This document shows, piece after piece, positions 36,381 to 44,635 of a DNA stretch of 64,000 bases. The notes beneath the pieces are model-generated. The model did no database searches. It saw only the letters and a program-made list of their open reading frames with translations, and was not told the DNA's origin. How positions within the stretch are numbered: the stretch's first letter is position 1; each line of letters starts with the position of its first letter. The position numbers and the translations under genes were made by a program. Source of the DNA: Clostridia bacterium (GTDB taxonomy: Bacteria > Bacillota > Clostridia > Oscillospirales > Acutalibacteraceae). The stretch is from assembly GCA_017454485.1 (NCBI GenBank), contig JAFTCX010000056.1, positions 62,001 to 126,000 of the forward strand. The letters are read 5' to 3'.

Positions 36381-36869
36381 TCAGACCTTGTTGAGGATCA
36401 GAATGGAAATAACAACGCCGTACAGGGCGATGGATTCACCCAATGCAACGAAGATCAGGCTCTTACCGAAGGATTTCGGGTCTTCACTCGTCGCGGCAAT
36501 CGCGGCAGGCGCACCGGCCGCAACGGCGATACCGCCGCCGATGCCGGAAATTGCGGTGACAAGACCGGCCGCAAGCAGGCCGAGCCCTTTATCGGAGGAG
36601 GATGCGGGCGCCGCCGCAGCTTCTTCGGCTTCGGCAGCCTGCGCGGTCGCTTCGGGCGCAGCAACCGGCTCGTTTGCAGCGGACACAGCGAACGCGCAGA
36701 TACTGACCATCACGATCAGAATCAGGAAGGTCACGAGATTGACGCGCATCACTTTGCGGGCGGGTTTGCCCTCCATGCGCTTTTTAAAGGTATAAAACGC
36801 GGAAAACATCAGCGCGAGTGCGGGCAGGATGATGAGTGCGGCTGTGAGAAAAACGTTCATTGTGTTCAT
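36381..36869 (-). CDS. ntpK: V-type ATP synthase subunit K (membrane rotor ring) with extra N-terminal hairpin
   Basis: 162 residues. The C-terminal part (about 95-162) is a single c-ring hairpin with the ion-binding glutamate at about 145 in ALGESIALYG. Before it come two extra hydrophobic segments (about 6-24 and 44-64) and an Ala/Glu/Pro-rich linker (67-93). Ser146 and Tyr150 follow the glutamate as in sodium-type c subunits, but the glutamine expected on the first helix is replaced by glycine (GIGGGIAV), so the coupling ion is unclear. The clean GGAGG site supports the start at 36869. Confidence 0.88.
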   Translation of the reverse strand: MNTMNVFLTAALIILPALALMFSAFYTFKKRMEGKPARKVMRVNLVTFLILIVMVSICAFAVSAANEPVAAPEATAQAAEAEEAAAAPASSSDKGLGLLAAGLVTAISGIGGGIAVAAGAPAAIAATSEDPKSFGKSLIFVALGESIALYGVVISILILNKV

Positions 36870-36883
36870 AATAATTTCCTCCG

Positions 36884-38857
36884 TCAGTTTGATTTTGATT
36901 TATGATAAGCTTTTTTTGCAAGCTTTTTTTCCGAAAACGCATGGAGCTTTGCGGCTTCAAACGCGCGTCCTTCGCCTTCATAAAAGCGCGAGAACATCTC
37001 ATAGAATTCCAGACGCAATCCCTGAATGCCGGAAAGCAGACCCTCCAGCGCGATGACAAGGATGTTGCCCAGGATGATGACGATGATGCCCTTGACGCTC
37101 TTCGGGTCGCCGGCGAGGGTGAAAACGACCATCATCATGGACGCGTGCACGATTACAAACGCGCCCACGCGCAGGAACGAAACAGTGTTGCTGAAATAAG
37201 ACAGCACATATTCGATCGTTTCAAACAGGTTTTGCATGATGTAATCGGAGATGCTTTCGGGCTTGACGAGGTGATGTTCGTCAATGGAGCCGGCGATGAT
37301 CTCCTTATTGAAAAGAATCAGCAGACCGACCGCAAGCATCATCACGGAAATGTTCGACGGGATGAGCGTCTTATGCGACATGAAGGTATACACCAGCGAA
37401 ACGCCGCCGAGATAGACCGCAATGCCGGTCAGACCGTTTTCGCTGAACAGCGCCGTGCCGATCTTTCCCTTTTTCAGCGAAGAGACGATGTTCAGACACA
37501 TGGCGACAACTACGAGCGCGATGCCGATGCCGATGGCAAAGACGAGCACCGTGTTGATCGAATCCATGACGGAGATCGGTTTCCCGCGCATGCCGAGCTT
37601 TTCATACAGCGGATCGAGCGCTTCCTCAAAGCCGAAGACCGACCCGAACACAAAGCCAAAGATCATGGACGCGAAGCCGCACGGCAAAAGGATTTTTCCG
37701 AGCGCCATGCCCTTGAGCTTCCACATGGCGAGCCCGACGAGGATCAGCGCAAGACCCTGACCGACGTCGCCGAACATGATGCCGAACAGCAGCGTAAATG
37801 TGATGGCGACAAAGCCGGTGATATCGATGTCGTTATAGGACGGCAGACCGTACATTTCAACGAAAAAGCTGTAGGGTCTGAAAAAGATCAGATTTTTCAG
37901 CCGCGTGGGCGGACGGACATGATCGCCCTTTTCGGGGTCTTCGATCTCCACGGAGAACGCCGGATATTTTTCCAGCCGCGCGCGCAGCCGCTTTTCGCTT
38001 TTGGCCGGTATCCAGCCGACGTAAAAGCAGTTCTTTTCATGGAACACCGCGTATTTGCGCAGTTCAAACAGATCGGAGGACTGCACAAGCTTTACATACA
38101 GCGCGCAGATGCGGTCGCCCTCGGTTTTCCAGATTTCGGCAATCTTTTCGTGCAGCTCGTTCTGCTGCGCTTCAATGATCGTGATGTTCTCTTCCAGCCG
38201 CGCAATGATCTCTTCGGTCGTGCCGACGGCGGAGGGCACATGCATACGGTCAAAATGCAGCGAGGCAAAAATGCGGTCCACCTCGTCCTCGTGCTCCTTC
38301 GGCGCAAAATAAACGCCCCAATAGCCGTCGCTGTCGGTGGAACACGGCACAAATAAGATGTAAGGATGTTCGCCGTAGCCGCGCGTGAGCTTCAGATAGC
38401 TGTCCTTGGACAGATGGCCGAAGCGCGCGACAATGAACTTGCAGGCAAAGATGTCCTCGAGCTTTACGCCGAGGCCGAGAAAATGCGAATACTGCGCGAT
38501 GCCGGCGCGGCAAGTTTCGATCTGGTCGTTCAGCGACGCGGCCTGCGAAGCGAAATCTGCGAGCCGCCGCTCAAGCTGTTCCACATATTCCTGCGTTTTT
38601 TCGTCGATCACGGTGCCTTTGACTTTTTTTGCGGTTTCAAGGCTCACATCAAACTGCCGTGCAAGATCTTTGATCACGGAGATGGTCGTCTGATAGGGAT
38701 TTTCCTCGTTGAGCGGCGCGTAGCCCATCGTCGGTGAGATGAACGAATCCGCTTTTTCCGGGTGGAAATTCCCGTCGCTGCAAAGGGCGCCGATGACTTT
38801 TCCAAGCTGGGCTGTCGGTCCGTTGACCATGACCAGCTTCATTTTTTCAATCGCCAA
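36884..38857 (-). CDS. ntpI: V-type ATP synthase subunit I (stator membrane subunit)
   Basis: 657 residues. The N-terminal soluble half (about 1-320, partly coiled coil) is followed by seven or eight membrane segments (about 350-640) with FRPYSFFVEMYGLP and FGDVGQGLAL, hallmarks of subunit a/I, and the essential arginine region LSYFSNTVSFLRVGAF. The likely start is a TTG at 38857 with GGGGTG 7 bases upstream; an ATG five codons later lacks a site. It follows ntpC by 17 bases. Confidence 0.94.
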   Translation of the reverse strand: MAIEKMKLVMVNGPTAQLGKVIGALCSDGNFHPEKADSFISPTMGYAPLNEENPYQTTISVIKDLARQFDVSLETAKKVKGTVIDEKTQEYVEQLERRLADFASQAASLNDQIETCRAGIAQYSHFLGLGVKLEDIFACKFIVARFGHLSKDSYLKLTRGYGEHPYILFVPCSTDSDGYWGVYFAPKEHEDEVDRIFASLHFDRMHVPSAVGTTEEIIARLEENITIIEAQQNELHEKIAEIWKTEGDRICALYVKLVQSSDLFELRKYAVFHEKNCFYVGWIPAKSEKRLRARLEKYPAFSVEIEDPEKGDHVRPPTRLKNLIFFRPYSFFVEMYGLPSYNDIDITGFVAITFTLLFGIMFGDVGQGLALILVGLAMWKLKGMALGKILLPCGFASMIFGFVFGSVFGFEEALDPLYEKLGMRGKPISVMDSINTVLVFAIGIGIALVVVAMCLNIVSSLKKGKIGTALFSENGLTGIAVYLGGVSLVYTFMSHKTLIPSNISVMMLAVGLLILFNKEIIAGSIDEHHLVKPESISDYIMQNLFETIEYVLSYFSNTVSFLRVGAFVIVHASMMMVVFTLAGDPKSVKGIIVIILGNILVIALEGLLSGIQGLRLEFYEMFSRFYEGEGRAFEAAKLHAFSEKKLAKKAYHKSKSN

Positions 38858-38874
38858 ATATTGTCACCCCGATT

Positions 38875-39906
38875 CTATAGGTTCAGCCCGTCGCGCAGCG
38901 TTTGCGCCGGGACCTGAAATTTGATGCCTTCAATGATGCGTACAAGGTTTTCTGTTTGAAACTGCGAAAGCAATAGATAGCAGAACATCACAACGCTCGG
39001 ATACACCGAAAAGCGGATCTGCTTCTTGCAGCGATCACACAAGCTGCGCGAGAGCTGCGTTTCCAGCGGCAGCTCGCTTTCCCGGGAAAACCAGTCTTTA
39101 TAGCAGCCGCGCGAAACAGATTCCAAAAATGCGTCTGCGCTCTCGAATTTTCCGAACTGCGCCACCTCGCGTTCGGAAAAATTCGTCAGTGTCACCATGC
39201 TTTGCAGCGGCACCTGCGCCAGCGGCAGGATGTCTTTATAGGATTTCAGCGCACGAAAGGTGCTTGAAATGAGCTTGATATCCAGTGATGCGCTGATGAG
39301 CTCCAAAAGCGCCTTGCGTTCGCTGCCGGAAAAGCAGTCCTTGATGAGCTTTTTGATCGCGGTTTCAAAATAGGACTGAAACGCCAGCTCAAACGTCAGA
39401 TAGCTGACGCGTTCGGCGTTCAGGCACGAACGGTAAATGCGCTCATAGGGTGTGCGTCCCAGCACAGCGAGCACTTCCTGCAGGCTGTTTGCCCGACCGA
39501 GCGCGAACAGATCGATATGCACATGCTTATCCAGAAACGGATTCATCTGCAGCAGATAGATTTCGCTGTTGCCGGACAGCAGCGAAACGGTGCAGCGCAA
39601 AATCTGCTCGATCTCTGTTTTTATAATGAAGTATTGATAAAAACGGTTGCCGATGGCGAGTTCATACCGGCAGATGGACGCAAAATGCTCAAACTGCCGC
39701 TTGGAGACCAGCTCCTCCAGCGCGGAAGCGGTGCAGATTACACCCGGCGCCGACAACAGCGCTTCATATTCCGGTTTGCTTTTTAAAACGCCGGTAAACT
39801 CCGTGAGCGTTTTGCAATTCACCAGCGCGTCATAATCCGCTTCGGTCAGCCGTTTGCCGTAAAGCGCCCGTGAAAGCGCAAGCACGGCGTTTGCGCCTTT
39901 TGCCAT
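38875..39906 (-). CDS. ntpC: V-type ATP synthase subunit C
   Basis: 343 residues from the ATG at 39906 (GGGAGGTGA before it). Helical protein with the family pattern of a three-fold repeated domain; FYQYFIIKTEIEQILR and DLFALGRANSLQEVL are typical. Subunit C (d) links the central stalk to the membrane ring. A longer frame upstream overlaps the G/H gene and lacks a site. Confidence 0.88.
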   Translation of the reverse strand: MAKGANAVLALSRALYGKRLTEADYDALVNCKTLTEFTGVLKSKPEYEALLSAPGVICTASALEELVSKRQFEHFASICRYELAIGNRFYQYFIIKTEIEQILRCTVSLLSGNSEIYLLQMNPFLDKHVHIDLFALGRANSLQEVLAVLGRTPYERIYRSCLNAERVSYLTFELAFQSYFETAIKKLIKDCFSGSERKALLELISASLDIKLISSTFRALKSYKDILPLAQVPLQSMVTLTNFSEREVAQFGKFESADAFLESVSRGCYKDWFSRESELPLETQLSRSLCDRCKKQIRFSVYPSVVMFCYLLLSQFQTENLVRIIEGIKFQVPAQTLRDGLNL

Positions 39907-39934
39907 GGCGTCACCTCCCAGAGAAGATTCATAA

Positions 39935-40246
39935 TCAGCCTTCCTTGGCGCGCGCGACGATTTGCCGCACCCACGCTTCTTCGTGTGCGCGATAGAGCGC
40001 ATCCAGTCCGTCGATCAGCGACTGCTTGCTCTTTTCAATCTCGGACAGCGCGGCGGACTTTGCTTTTTCCGACTGCTGCTGTTCTTCGGCAATGAGCGCG
40101 TCCAGCTTGTTCTGATAGTCACGTTCCAGTGCTTTGCGCTGTTCGTCCACGGTTTCAAGCGCTTTGACGCGTTCCTTTTTCGCTTTGGAAACACGCACGC
40201 GGGCTTCTTTGTCAATTTGGATGAGGCGATCAATCAGTTGCTCCAT
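39935..40246 (-). CDS. V-type ATP synthase subunit G/H (coiled-coil stalk)
   Basis: 103 residues, almost wholly one charged helix (K/E/A/R-rich, about 5-100) with no hydrophobic span. Its place at the head of the ATPase operon and its size match the G/H subunit that pairs with E in the peripheral stalk. AAAGGTGA precedes the ATG. Sequence alone is weak evidence because coiled coils look alike; context carries the call. Confidence 0.78.
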   Translation of the reverse strand: MEQLIDRLIQIDKEARVRVSKAKKERVKALETVDEQRKALERDYQNKLDALIAEEQQQSEKAKSAALSEIEKSKQSLIDGLDALYRAHEEAWVRQIVARAKEG

Positions 40247-40274
40247 AACGGTTCACCTTTAAAAAATGAAAATG

Positions 40275-40299
40275 CAGGGGAACGTCGGTTTCTCCCCTG
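40275..40299 (-). promoter_or_regulatory. Leader hairpin of the V-ATPase operon
   Basis: CAGGGGA with TCCCCTG closes an 11-base loop in the short leader, upstream of the ribosome site of the G/H gene. No U-run follows, so an mRNA-stabilising or translational role is likelier than termination. Confidence 0.4.
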
Positions 40300-40312
40300 A
40301 AATATAAAACAT

Positions 40313-40340
40313 ATTATAGCACTTTATTTTTTTATTTCAA
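40313..40340 (-). promoter_or_regulatory. Promoter of the V-ATPase operon
   Basis: TTGAAA (40335-40340) and TATAAT (40313-40318) on the minus strand with 16-base spacing. Confidence 0.75.
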
Positions 40341-40389
40341 GAGAAAGTCTCAATTTTTTTTTGTGACTTCCTACAAAGATCAAAATGCC

Positions 40390-40418
40390 TTGCATTTATT
40401 TTTATTATATGTTAATAT
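40390..40418 (+). promoter_or_regulatory. Promoter of the LUD-domain gene
   Basis: TTGCAT (40390-40395) and TAATAT (40413-40418), 17-base spacing, back to back with the V-ATPase promoter. Confidence 0.6.
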
Positions 40419-40455
40419 ATCGTCAAACGTTATTTTGAATACGGAGGAATCGCTG

Positions 40456-41061
40456 ATGGACATTCAGAAAACCATGGCAAATTTTGAAAAACACGGGTTT
40501 GCCGTGTCGTATTTTGCAACAAAAGAAGCGGCTGCCGCCTATTTGAACGAGCAGATCGACGGCGTCACCGTCGCTGCCGGCGGCTCGATGACGATTGCCG
40601 CCATGGGGCTGCAGGAATCGCTTTCGGCGCACAACACGTTTTTGTCCCACGCCAATCCGCCGCAGGGCATGACCGCCGACGACGTGCGCCGCGCGGCAAT
40701 GACGACCGACGTTTATCTCACCTCGGCCAACGGCGCAACCACAAGCGGCGAGCTTGTGAACATTGACGGCGCGGGCAACCGTGTGGGCTCCACCTACTTC
40801 GGCCATAAAAAGGTCTACTTCATCGTCGGCATTCAAAAATTCGAGGACACGCTTGAAAAAGCGATCTTCCGCGCGCGCAACATTGCTTCGCCGAAGAACG
40901 CGCAACGGCTGCATCGAAAAACGCCGTGTGCGCTCAAAGCCGACCGCTGCTATGACTGCAACAGCCCCGAGCGCATCTGCAACGGACTTTCCATCCACTA
41001 CCGCAAGCTCTATTCCGCAGATACCGAAGTTGTCATCATCGGCGAGGAGCTCGGCTATTAA
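40456..41061 (+). CDS. LUD-domain protein (LutC/YkgG-like, DUF162)
   Basis: 201 residues from an ATG with GGAGG 10 bases upstream. The motifs VTVAAGGSMTIAAMGL, SANGATTSGELVNIDG and GNRVGSTYFGHKKVYFIVG define the LUD fold shared with LutB/LutC. A cysteine-rich stretch (PCALKADRCYDCNSPERIC) lies near the C-terminus, as in stand-alone clostridial members, and might bind a metal. No lutA or lutB is near, so a lactate role cannot be assumed. The stop is directly followed by copy 3 of the 161-bp element. Confidence 0.85.
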   Translation: MDIQKTMANFEKHGFAVSYFATKEAAAAYLNEQIDGVTVAAGGSMTIAAMGLQESLSAHNTFLSHANPPQGMTADDVRRAAMTTDVYLTSANGATTSGELVNIDGAGNRVGSTYFGHKKVYFIVGIQKFEDTLEKAIFRARNIASPKNAQRLHRKTPCALKADRCYDCNSPERICNGLSIHYRKLYSADTEVVIIGEELGY

Positions 41062-41222
41062 GTACCCGCTGATTCACTCGGTATGTGAAGATTGGCGAGG
41101 AAATTTTTCGTCAGATGTAACAGAAATCGCGCAGATAACCTTCCGGTTTTCAAGAGTTTTCTGTACAAAATGACGGAAAATTTACCGTCAAGATTTGCAT
41201 ATCCGAGTGAATCAGAGGGTAC
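41062..41222 (+). repeat. 161-bp palindromic element, copy 3
   Basis: It starts directly after the TAA stop of the LUD-domain gene and has the same length and ends as the other copies. Flanks are TTAA on the left and TAAA on the right, an imperfect 4-bp duplication. It is the most diverged of the three in its central part (GATAACCTTCCGGTTTTCAA). Confidence 0.9.
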
Positions 41223-41247
41223 TAAAGCTTGCATAAACCGACCTTAT

Positions 41248-41293
41248 CCACTCCAAACTAAGAGTAAAAAGTCTCTTTTTGGGGTGGTTTTTT
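41248..41293 (+). terminator. Terminator-like hairpin overlapping the DUF421 start
   Basis: CCACTCCAAA (41248-41257) pairs with TTTGGGGTGG (41278-41287) with one wobble, with an inner AAGAG/CTCTT stem, followed by TTTTTTG. It can end the LUD-domain transcript. The U-run runs into the TTG start of the DUF421 gene, and the 3' arm holds its only ribosome site. Confidence 0.75.
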
Positions 41294-41927
41294 GTTTTCT
41301 CTTTTGATCCGCACACTCATCATCTATGTGCTGCTGCTCTTCGGCGTGCGGCTGCTCGGCAAACGGCAGATCGGCGAGCTGCAGCCGACCGAGCTTGTGA
41401 TCACGCTGCTCATCAGCGATATTGTCACGCTGCCGCTGCTGAACATTCAAACGCCGCTGCTGCAAAGCGTTTTGATCGTTGTTCTGCTGATCGCAATGGA
41501 GGTGCTGCTCTCCATTTTGAGCTTGAAGCTCCGGCCGCTGCGCACGCTCATCCAGGGCAATTCCGTGCTCGTCATCAAAGACGGCGTTTTGCAGCAGCAG
41601 GCTCTGCGCCTACTGCGCTACAGTGTGGACGACCTTGTGGAGGCGCTGCGGCTCAAGGATGTGTTCGATCTTTCCGAGGTTGCATATGCTTATATTGAAA
41701 CGAACGGCGAGCTGAGCATCCTCAAGAAAGAGCAAAATCAAGCGGCAGCACTCCCCTGCCTTGTGGTTTGCGACGGAAAGATCATTGATAAAGAGTTCGG
41801 CGTCTGCAATCTGACGGAAAAAAAGCTGACCACCATCTTAAAACAAAAGGGCGTCGCGCTGCGGGATGTGTTTTTGATGACCTGCACCGCGGACGGAACC
41901 GTGCAGATCATTGAAAAGGAGCACTGA
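41292..41927 (+). CDS. DUF421 (YetF-like) membrane protein
   Basis: 211 residues. Three N-terminal hydrophobic segments (about 4-20, 34-50, 56-75) are followed by the soluble DUF421 domain with LLGKRQIGELQPTELVI and LLRYSVDDLVEALR. The family is linked to spore membranes and germinant systems in Bacilli without a settled biochemical role. The start is a TTG whose ribosome site (GGGGTGG) lies inside a terminator-like stem; no better start exists and the family N-terminus fits here. The DUF4363 gene follows after one base. Confidence 0.85.
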   Translation: MFSLLIRTLIIYVLLLFGVRLLGKRQIGELQPTELVITLLISDIVTLPLLNIQTPLLQSVLIVVLLIAMEVLLSILSLKLRPLRTLIQGNSVLVIKDGVLQQQALRLLRYSVDDLVEALRLKDVFDLSEVAYAYIETNGELSILKKEQNQAAALPCLVVCDGKIIDKEFGVCNLTEKKLTTILKQKGVALRDVFLMTCTADGTVQIIEKEH

Positions 41928-41928
41928 T

Positions 41929-42306
41929 ATGAAACGGCTGGTTATTTGTCTGTTGATGTTCGCGTTCGTCATCGGCGTCGCTTCTTTCGGCACAGTCACG
42001 GTCAAAAAGCAGTCGAACGCGCTGCTGCAGGCAATAGACAAGACGATCACGGCGATGGATGAAGAAAAAGACGGCGAAACGCTGACGTATGCAAAACGAA
42101 TCGAAACGATGTGGAGCAGCGATGCACTGCCGCTGTTCGTCTTTCTCGATCACACCGCATTCAGCGAGCTCGACCTGCTGCTGCCGCACCTGTCCGAGTA
42201 TCTTTCGGAGCAGACGATTCCGGCAAAAGAGCAGCTTCTTCGCTGCCGAGGAATCTTAGAAGATGTGCTGCTGCATCAGCGCGTTAGCATCGGCAACATT
42301 TTATAA
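41929..42306 (+). CDS. DUF4363 family small membrane-anchored protein
   Basis: 125 residues from the ATG at 41929 (AAAGGAG site). One N-terminal hydrophobic segment (about 2-22), signal-like, is followed by a helical region ending in a run of leucines. Size, anchor and position directly after a DUF421 gene match DUF4363, which accompanies DUF421 in Clostridia. No function is known. Confidence 0.7.
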   Translation: MKRLVICLLMFAFVIGVASFGTVTVKKQSNALLQAIDKTITAMDEEKDGETLTYAKRIETMWSSDALPLFVFLDHTAFSELDLLLPHLSEYLSEQTIPAKEQLLRCRGILEDVLLHQRVSIGNIL

Positions 42307-42313
42307 CGAAATC

Positions 42314-42342
42314 TTGCCTTTTGGCGCGAAATATGCTATACT
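42314..42342 (+). promoter_or_regulatory. Promoter of the nfeD-SPFH operon
   Basis: TTGCCT (42314-42319) and TATACT (42337-42342), 17-base spacing, followed by AGGAGGTGAGA. Confidence 0.7.
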
Positions 42343-42365
42343 GTTTCACAAGGAGGTGAGACAGC

Positions 42366-42815
42366 ATGGATACGATTCTGATCGTATGGATCGCACTGGC
42401 CGTTGTGTTCGCTGTGATTGAAGCCGCAACCGCGCAAATCATCACCATCTGGTTTGCCGTAGGCGCCGTCGGCGCAATCGTCGCAAAGCTGATGAACGCT
42501 TCGCTGCTTGTGCAGTTCCTCGTGTTCGTTGCTCTGTCCGTGTTGACGCTCGTCATCGCCCGTCCGTTCCTTGTGAAATTCACAAGAACCAAGACCCAAC
42601 CGACCAATCTCGATATGTGCATCGGGCAGGATGCCCTTGTGCTGGAAGAGATCAACAACACCAAGGGCACGGGACAGGTGAAAATCCGCGGCAACGTCTG
42701 GACGGCGCGAAGTAAGAACGACAGCATCATCCCGAAGGACGCCATTGTAACAGTAGACGCCATTGACGGCGTAAAACTCATCGTTTTTGAAAAAGGACAG
42801 GAGGTCAATGTATGA
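42366..42815 (+). CDS. NfeD-like membrane protein
   Basis: 149 residues. Two or three membrane segments (about 4-35 and 45-70) are followed by an OB-fold C-terminal domain (about 85-149, with MCIGQDALVLEEI and GNVWTARS). This is the short NfeD class that pairs with SPFH proteins to build membrane microdomains. It overlaps the SPFH gene by 4 bases (ATGA). Confidence 0.9.
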   Translation: MDTILIVWIALAVVFAVIEAATAQIITIWFAVGAVGAIVAKLMNASLLVQFLVFVALSVLTLVIARPFLVKFTRTKTQPTNLDMCIGQDALVLEEINNTKGTGQVKIRGNVWTARSKNDSIIPKDAIVTVDAIDGVKLIVFEKGQEVNV

Positions 42816-43741
42816 GCCCGACATTACTATTTATTCTGCTTGGTCTGATTTTGCTTTTGGTCATCATCCTTGCGGCAAACATCAAAATCGTGCCGCAGTC
42901 CCGCGCCTATGTCATTGAAAAGCTCGGCGCCTACAGCGCAACGTGGCAGACCGGACTGCATGTGAAAATTCCCGTGTTTGAGCGTGTGGCAAAAATCGTT
43001 TCGCTCAAAGAGCAGGTTGTGGATTTCAAGCCGCAGCCCGTGATTACAAAGGATAACGTCACGATGCAGATCGACACGGTCGTTTTCTATCAGATCACCG
43101 ACCCGAAGCTTTACACCTACGGCGTGGAGCATCCGCTTTCCGCGATTGAAAATCTGACGGCGACCACGCTGCGCAACATCATCGGCGAAATGGAGCTTGA
43201 CCATACGCTGACCTCGCGCGACACCATCAACGCAAAGATTCGCGGCATTCTTGACGAAGCGACCGACCCCTGGGGCATCAAGGTCAACCGCGTGGAGCTG
43301 AAAAACATTCTGCCGCCGCGTGAAATTCAGGACGCGATGGAAAAGCAGATGAAAGCCGAACGCGAACGCCGCGAAGCGATTTTGCGCGCCGAGGGCGACA
43401 AGGAAAGCAAAATTCTTGTTGCACAGGGACAGAAGGAAGCAAAAATTCTTGCCGCGCAGGCGGATAAGGAAGCCGCGATTTTGCAGGCCGACGCTGTGCG
43501 CGAACAGAAGATCCGCGAAGCCGACGGTGAAGCGCAGGCCATCCTTGCCATTCAAAGAGCCGAAGCGGAAAGCATCCGGCTGATCAACGAAGCGAACCCG
43601 AGCAACGCCGTGATCGCGCTGCGCTCGCTGGAATCGCTGGAAAAAGTGGCGGACGGGCAGGCAACGAAGCTCATCATCCCCTCGGAGATCCAGTCCGTGG
43701 CCGGTCTTGCAGCAAGCGTCAAGGATATCATTCAAAAGTAA
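42812..43741 (+). CDS. SPFH/band 7 protein (stomatin/paraslipin, QmcA-like)
   Basis: 309 residues. An N-terminal membrane anchor (about 5-22), then the SPFH domain with PQSRAYVIEKLGAY, DNVTMQIDTVVFYQI and GIKVNRVELKNILPP, and a long charged helix (about 180-260, repeats of KEAKILAAQADKEAA type). Such proteins form oligomeric cages that organise membrane patches. It is coupled to nfeD upstream and followed after one base by an exported protein gene. Confidence 0.93.
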   Translation: MSPTLLFILLGLILLLVIILAANIKIVPQSRAYVIEKLGAYSATWQTGLHVKIPVFERVAKIVSLKEQVVDFKPQPVITKDNVTMQIDTVVFYQITDPKLYTYGVEHPLSAIENLTATTLRNIIGEMELDHTLTSRDTINAKIRGILDEATDPWGIKVNRVELKNILPPREIQDAMEKQMKAERERREAILRAEGDKESKILVAQGQKEAKILAAQADKEAAILQADAVREQKIREADGEAQAILAIQRAEAESIRLINEANPSNAVIALRSLESLEKVADGQATKLIIPSEIQSVAGLAASVKDIIQK

Positions 43742-43742
43742 G

Positions 43743-44585
43743 ATGCAAAATCACGCTTTCGGCGTTGAAACTTTACCGGACGAGTTTTCGTTTGAAGAAG
43801 AACACACGCCGCAACAAACAACAGAAAAACAAAGCTTACTCCCCCGCCTGCTACTCGGCGGGGCTGTTGTTGTTTTGGTTGCTGTATGTGTCGTTTTCGG
43901 CTTTTTGCTTGAGCAAAAGACAAAACCTGTGCTTTCCGAGCAAACGACCGTCGGCGCATTCACCTTTGCAGAGCAGGATGAAGAGGATGACACGCCGACG
44001 TCGCAACCCACCGCCGAAAAAGCAGTTGATTCCTATGCGATGACGGATGCTTTCGGCGTGCCATGCGGGACCTTTTGCGTTTTATCTGTGCCGGAACAAT
44101 CGATACAGGAGATGGAGCACGACATCCTTTGCTCCCTTTGGGATAAAGGAGCAGAAAGCGACGCGCTTTACACAACGGTTCGTTTTTCCGGCGGCGACGG
44201 GCTGATGTTTTCCAAAGGCAATGTTACCACAGCCGTTTACGGAACGATTGATAAAAACGCCTGTGTCGAAACAGTGAAGGGTATGCTCGTTCGCGCAGAG
44301 GACGGCACGTTGACCGACCTGCCGAAAGCTGAAATGTCTGTCTCGGAATCGACCGTTACGCAATCCGCAGACGAAGAATTCGCAATCGCTGACAGCGTCT
44401 CCCCTGCTGCTGCTGATGATGATGCTGCCCCCGATCATCAAACCAGTGAAACGGTTTATATCACCGCTTCCGGCACAAAGTTCCATCGCGGGGATTGTTA
44501 CCATCTCCACGCGTCAAAGATCGCAATTTCACGCAAGGAAGCAATGGAAAAGGGCTACACCGCCTGTTCGCAGTGCAACCCTTGA
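43743..44585 (+). CDS. Membrane-anchored exported protein with Ada-like C-terminal metal motif
   Basis: 280 residues. A short cytoplasmic start (1-35), one membrane span (about 38-58), an acidic low-complexity stretch, a globular middle and an alanine/aspartate-rich linker come before the last 40 residues: FHRGDCYHLHASK...CSQC. This Cys/His pattern is the small zinc-binding module seen at the ends of many exported Firmicute nucleases. The ATG is 1 base after the SPFH stop, with a poor ribosome site, which suggests translational coupling. No function is known; there is no nuclease domain. Confidence 0.7.
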   Translation: MQNHAFGVETLPDEFSFEEEHTPQQTTEKQSLLPRLLLGGAVVVLVAVCVVFGFLLEQKTKPVLSEQTTVGAFTFAEQDEEDDTPTSQPTAEKAVDSYAMTDAFGVPCGTFCVLSVPEQSIQEMEHDILCSLWDKGAESDALYTTVRFSGGDGLMFSKGNVTTAVYGTIDKNACVETVKGMLVRAEDGTLTDLPKAEMSVSESTVTQSADEEFAIADSVSPAAADDDAAPDHQTSETVYITASGTKFHRGDCYHLHASKIAISRKEAMEKGYTACSQCNP

Positions 44586-44609
44586 AACAAATATTCACTT
44601 TTTAAGTAC

Positions 44610-44635
44610 GCCATGCACAGCGCATGGCTTTTTTT
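44610..44635 (+). terminator. Intrinsic terminator of the SPFH operon
   Basis: GCCATGC with GCATGGC, a 5-base loop, then TTTTTTT. It lies between the converging plus-strand operon and the DUF378 gene. Confidence 0.88.
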
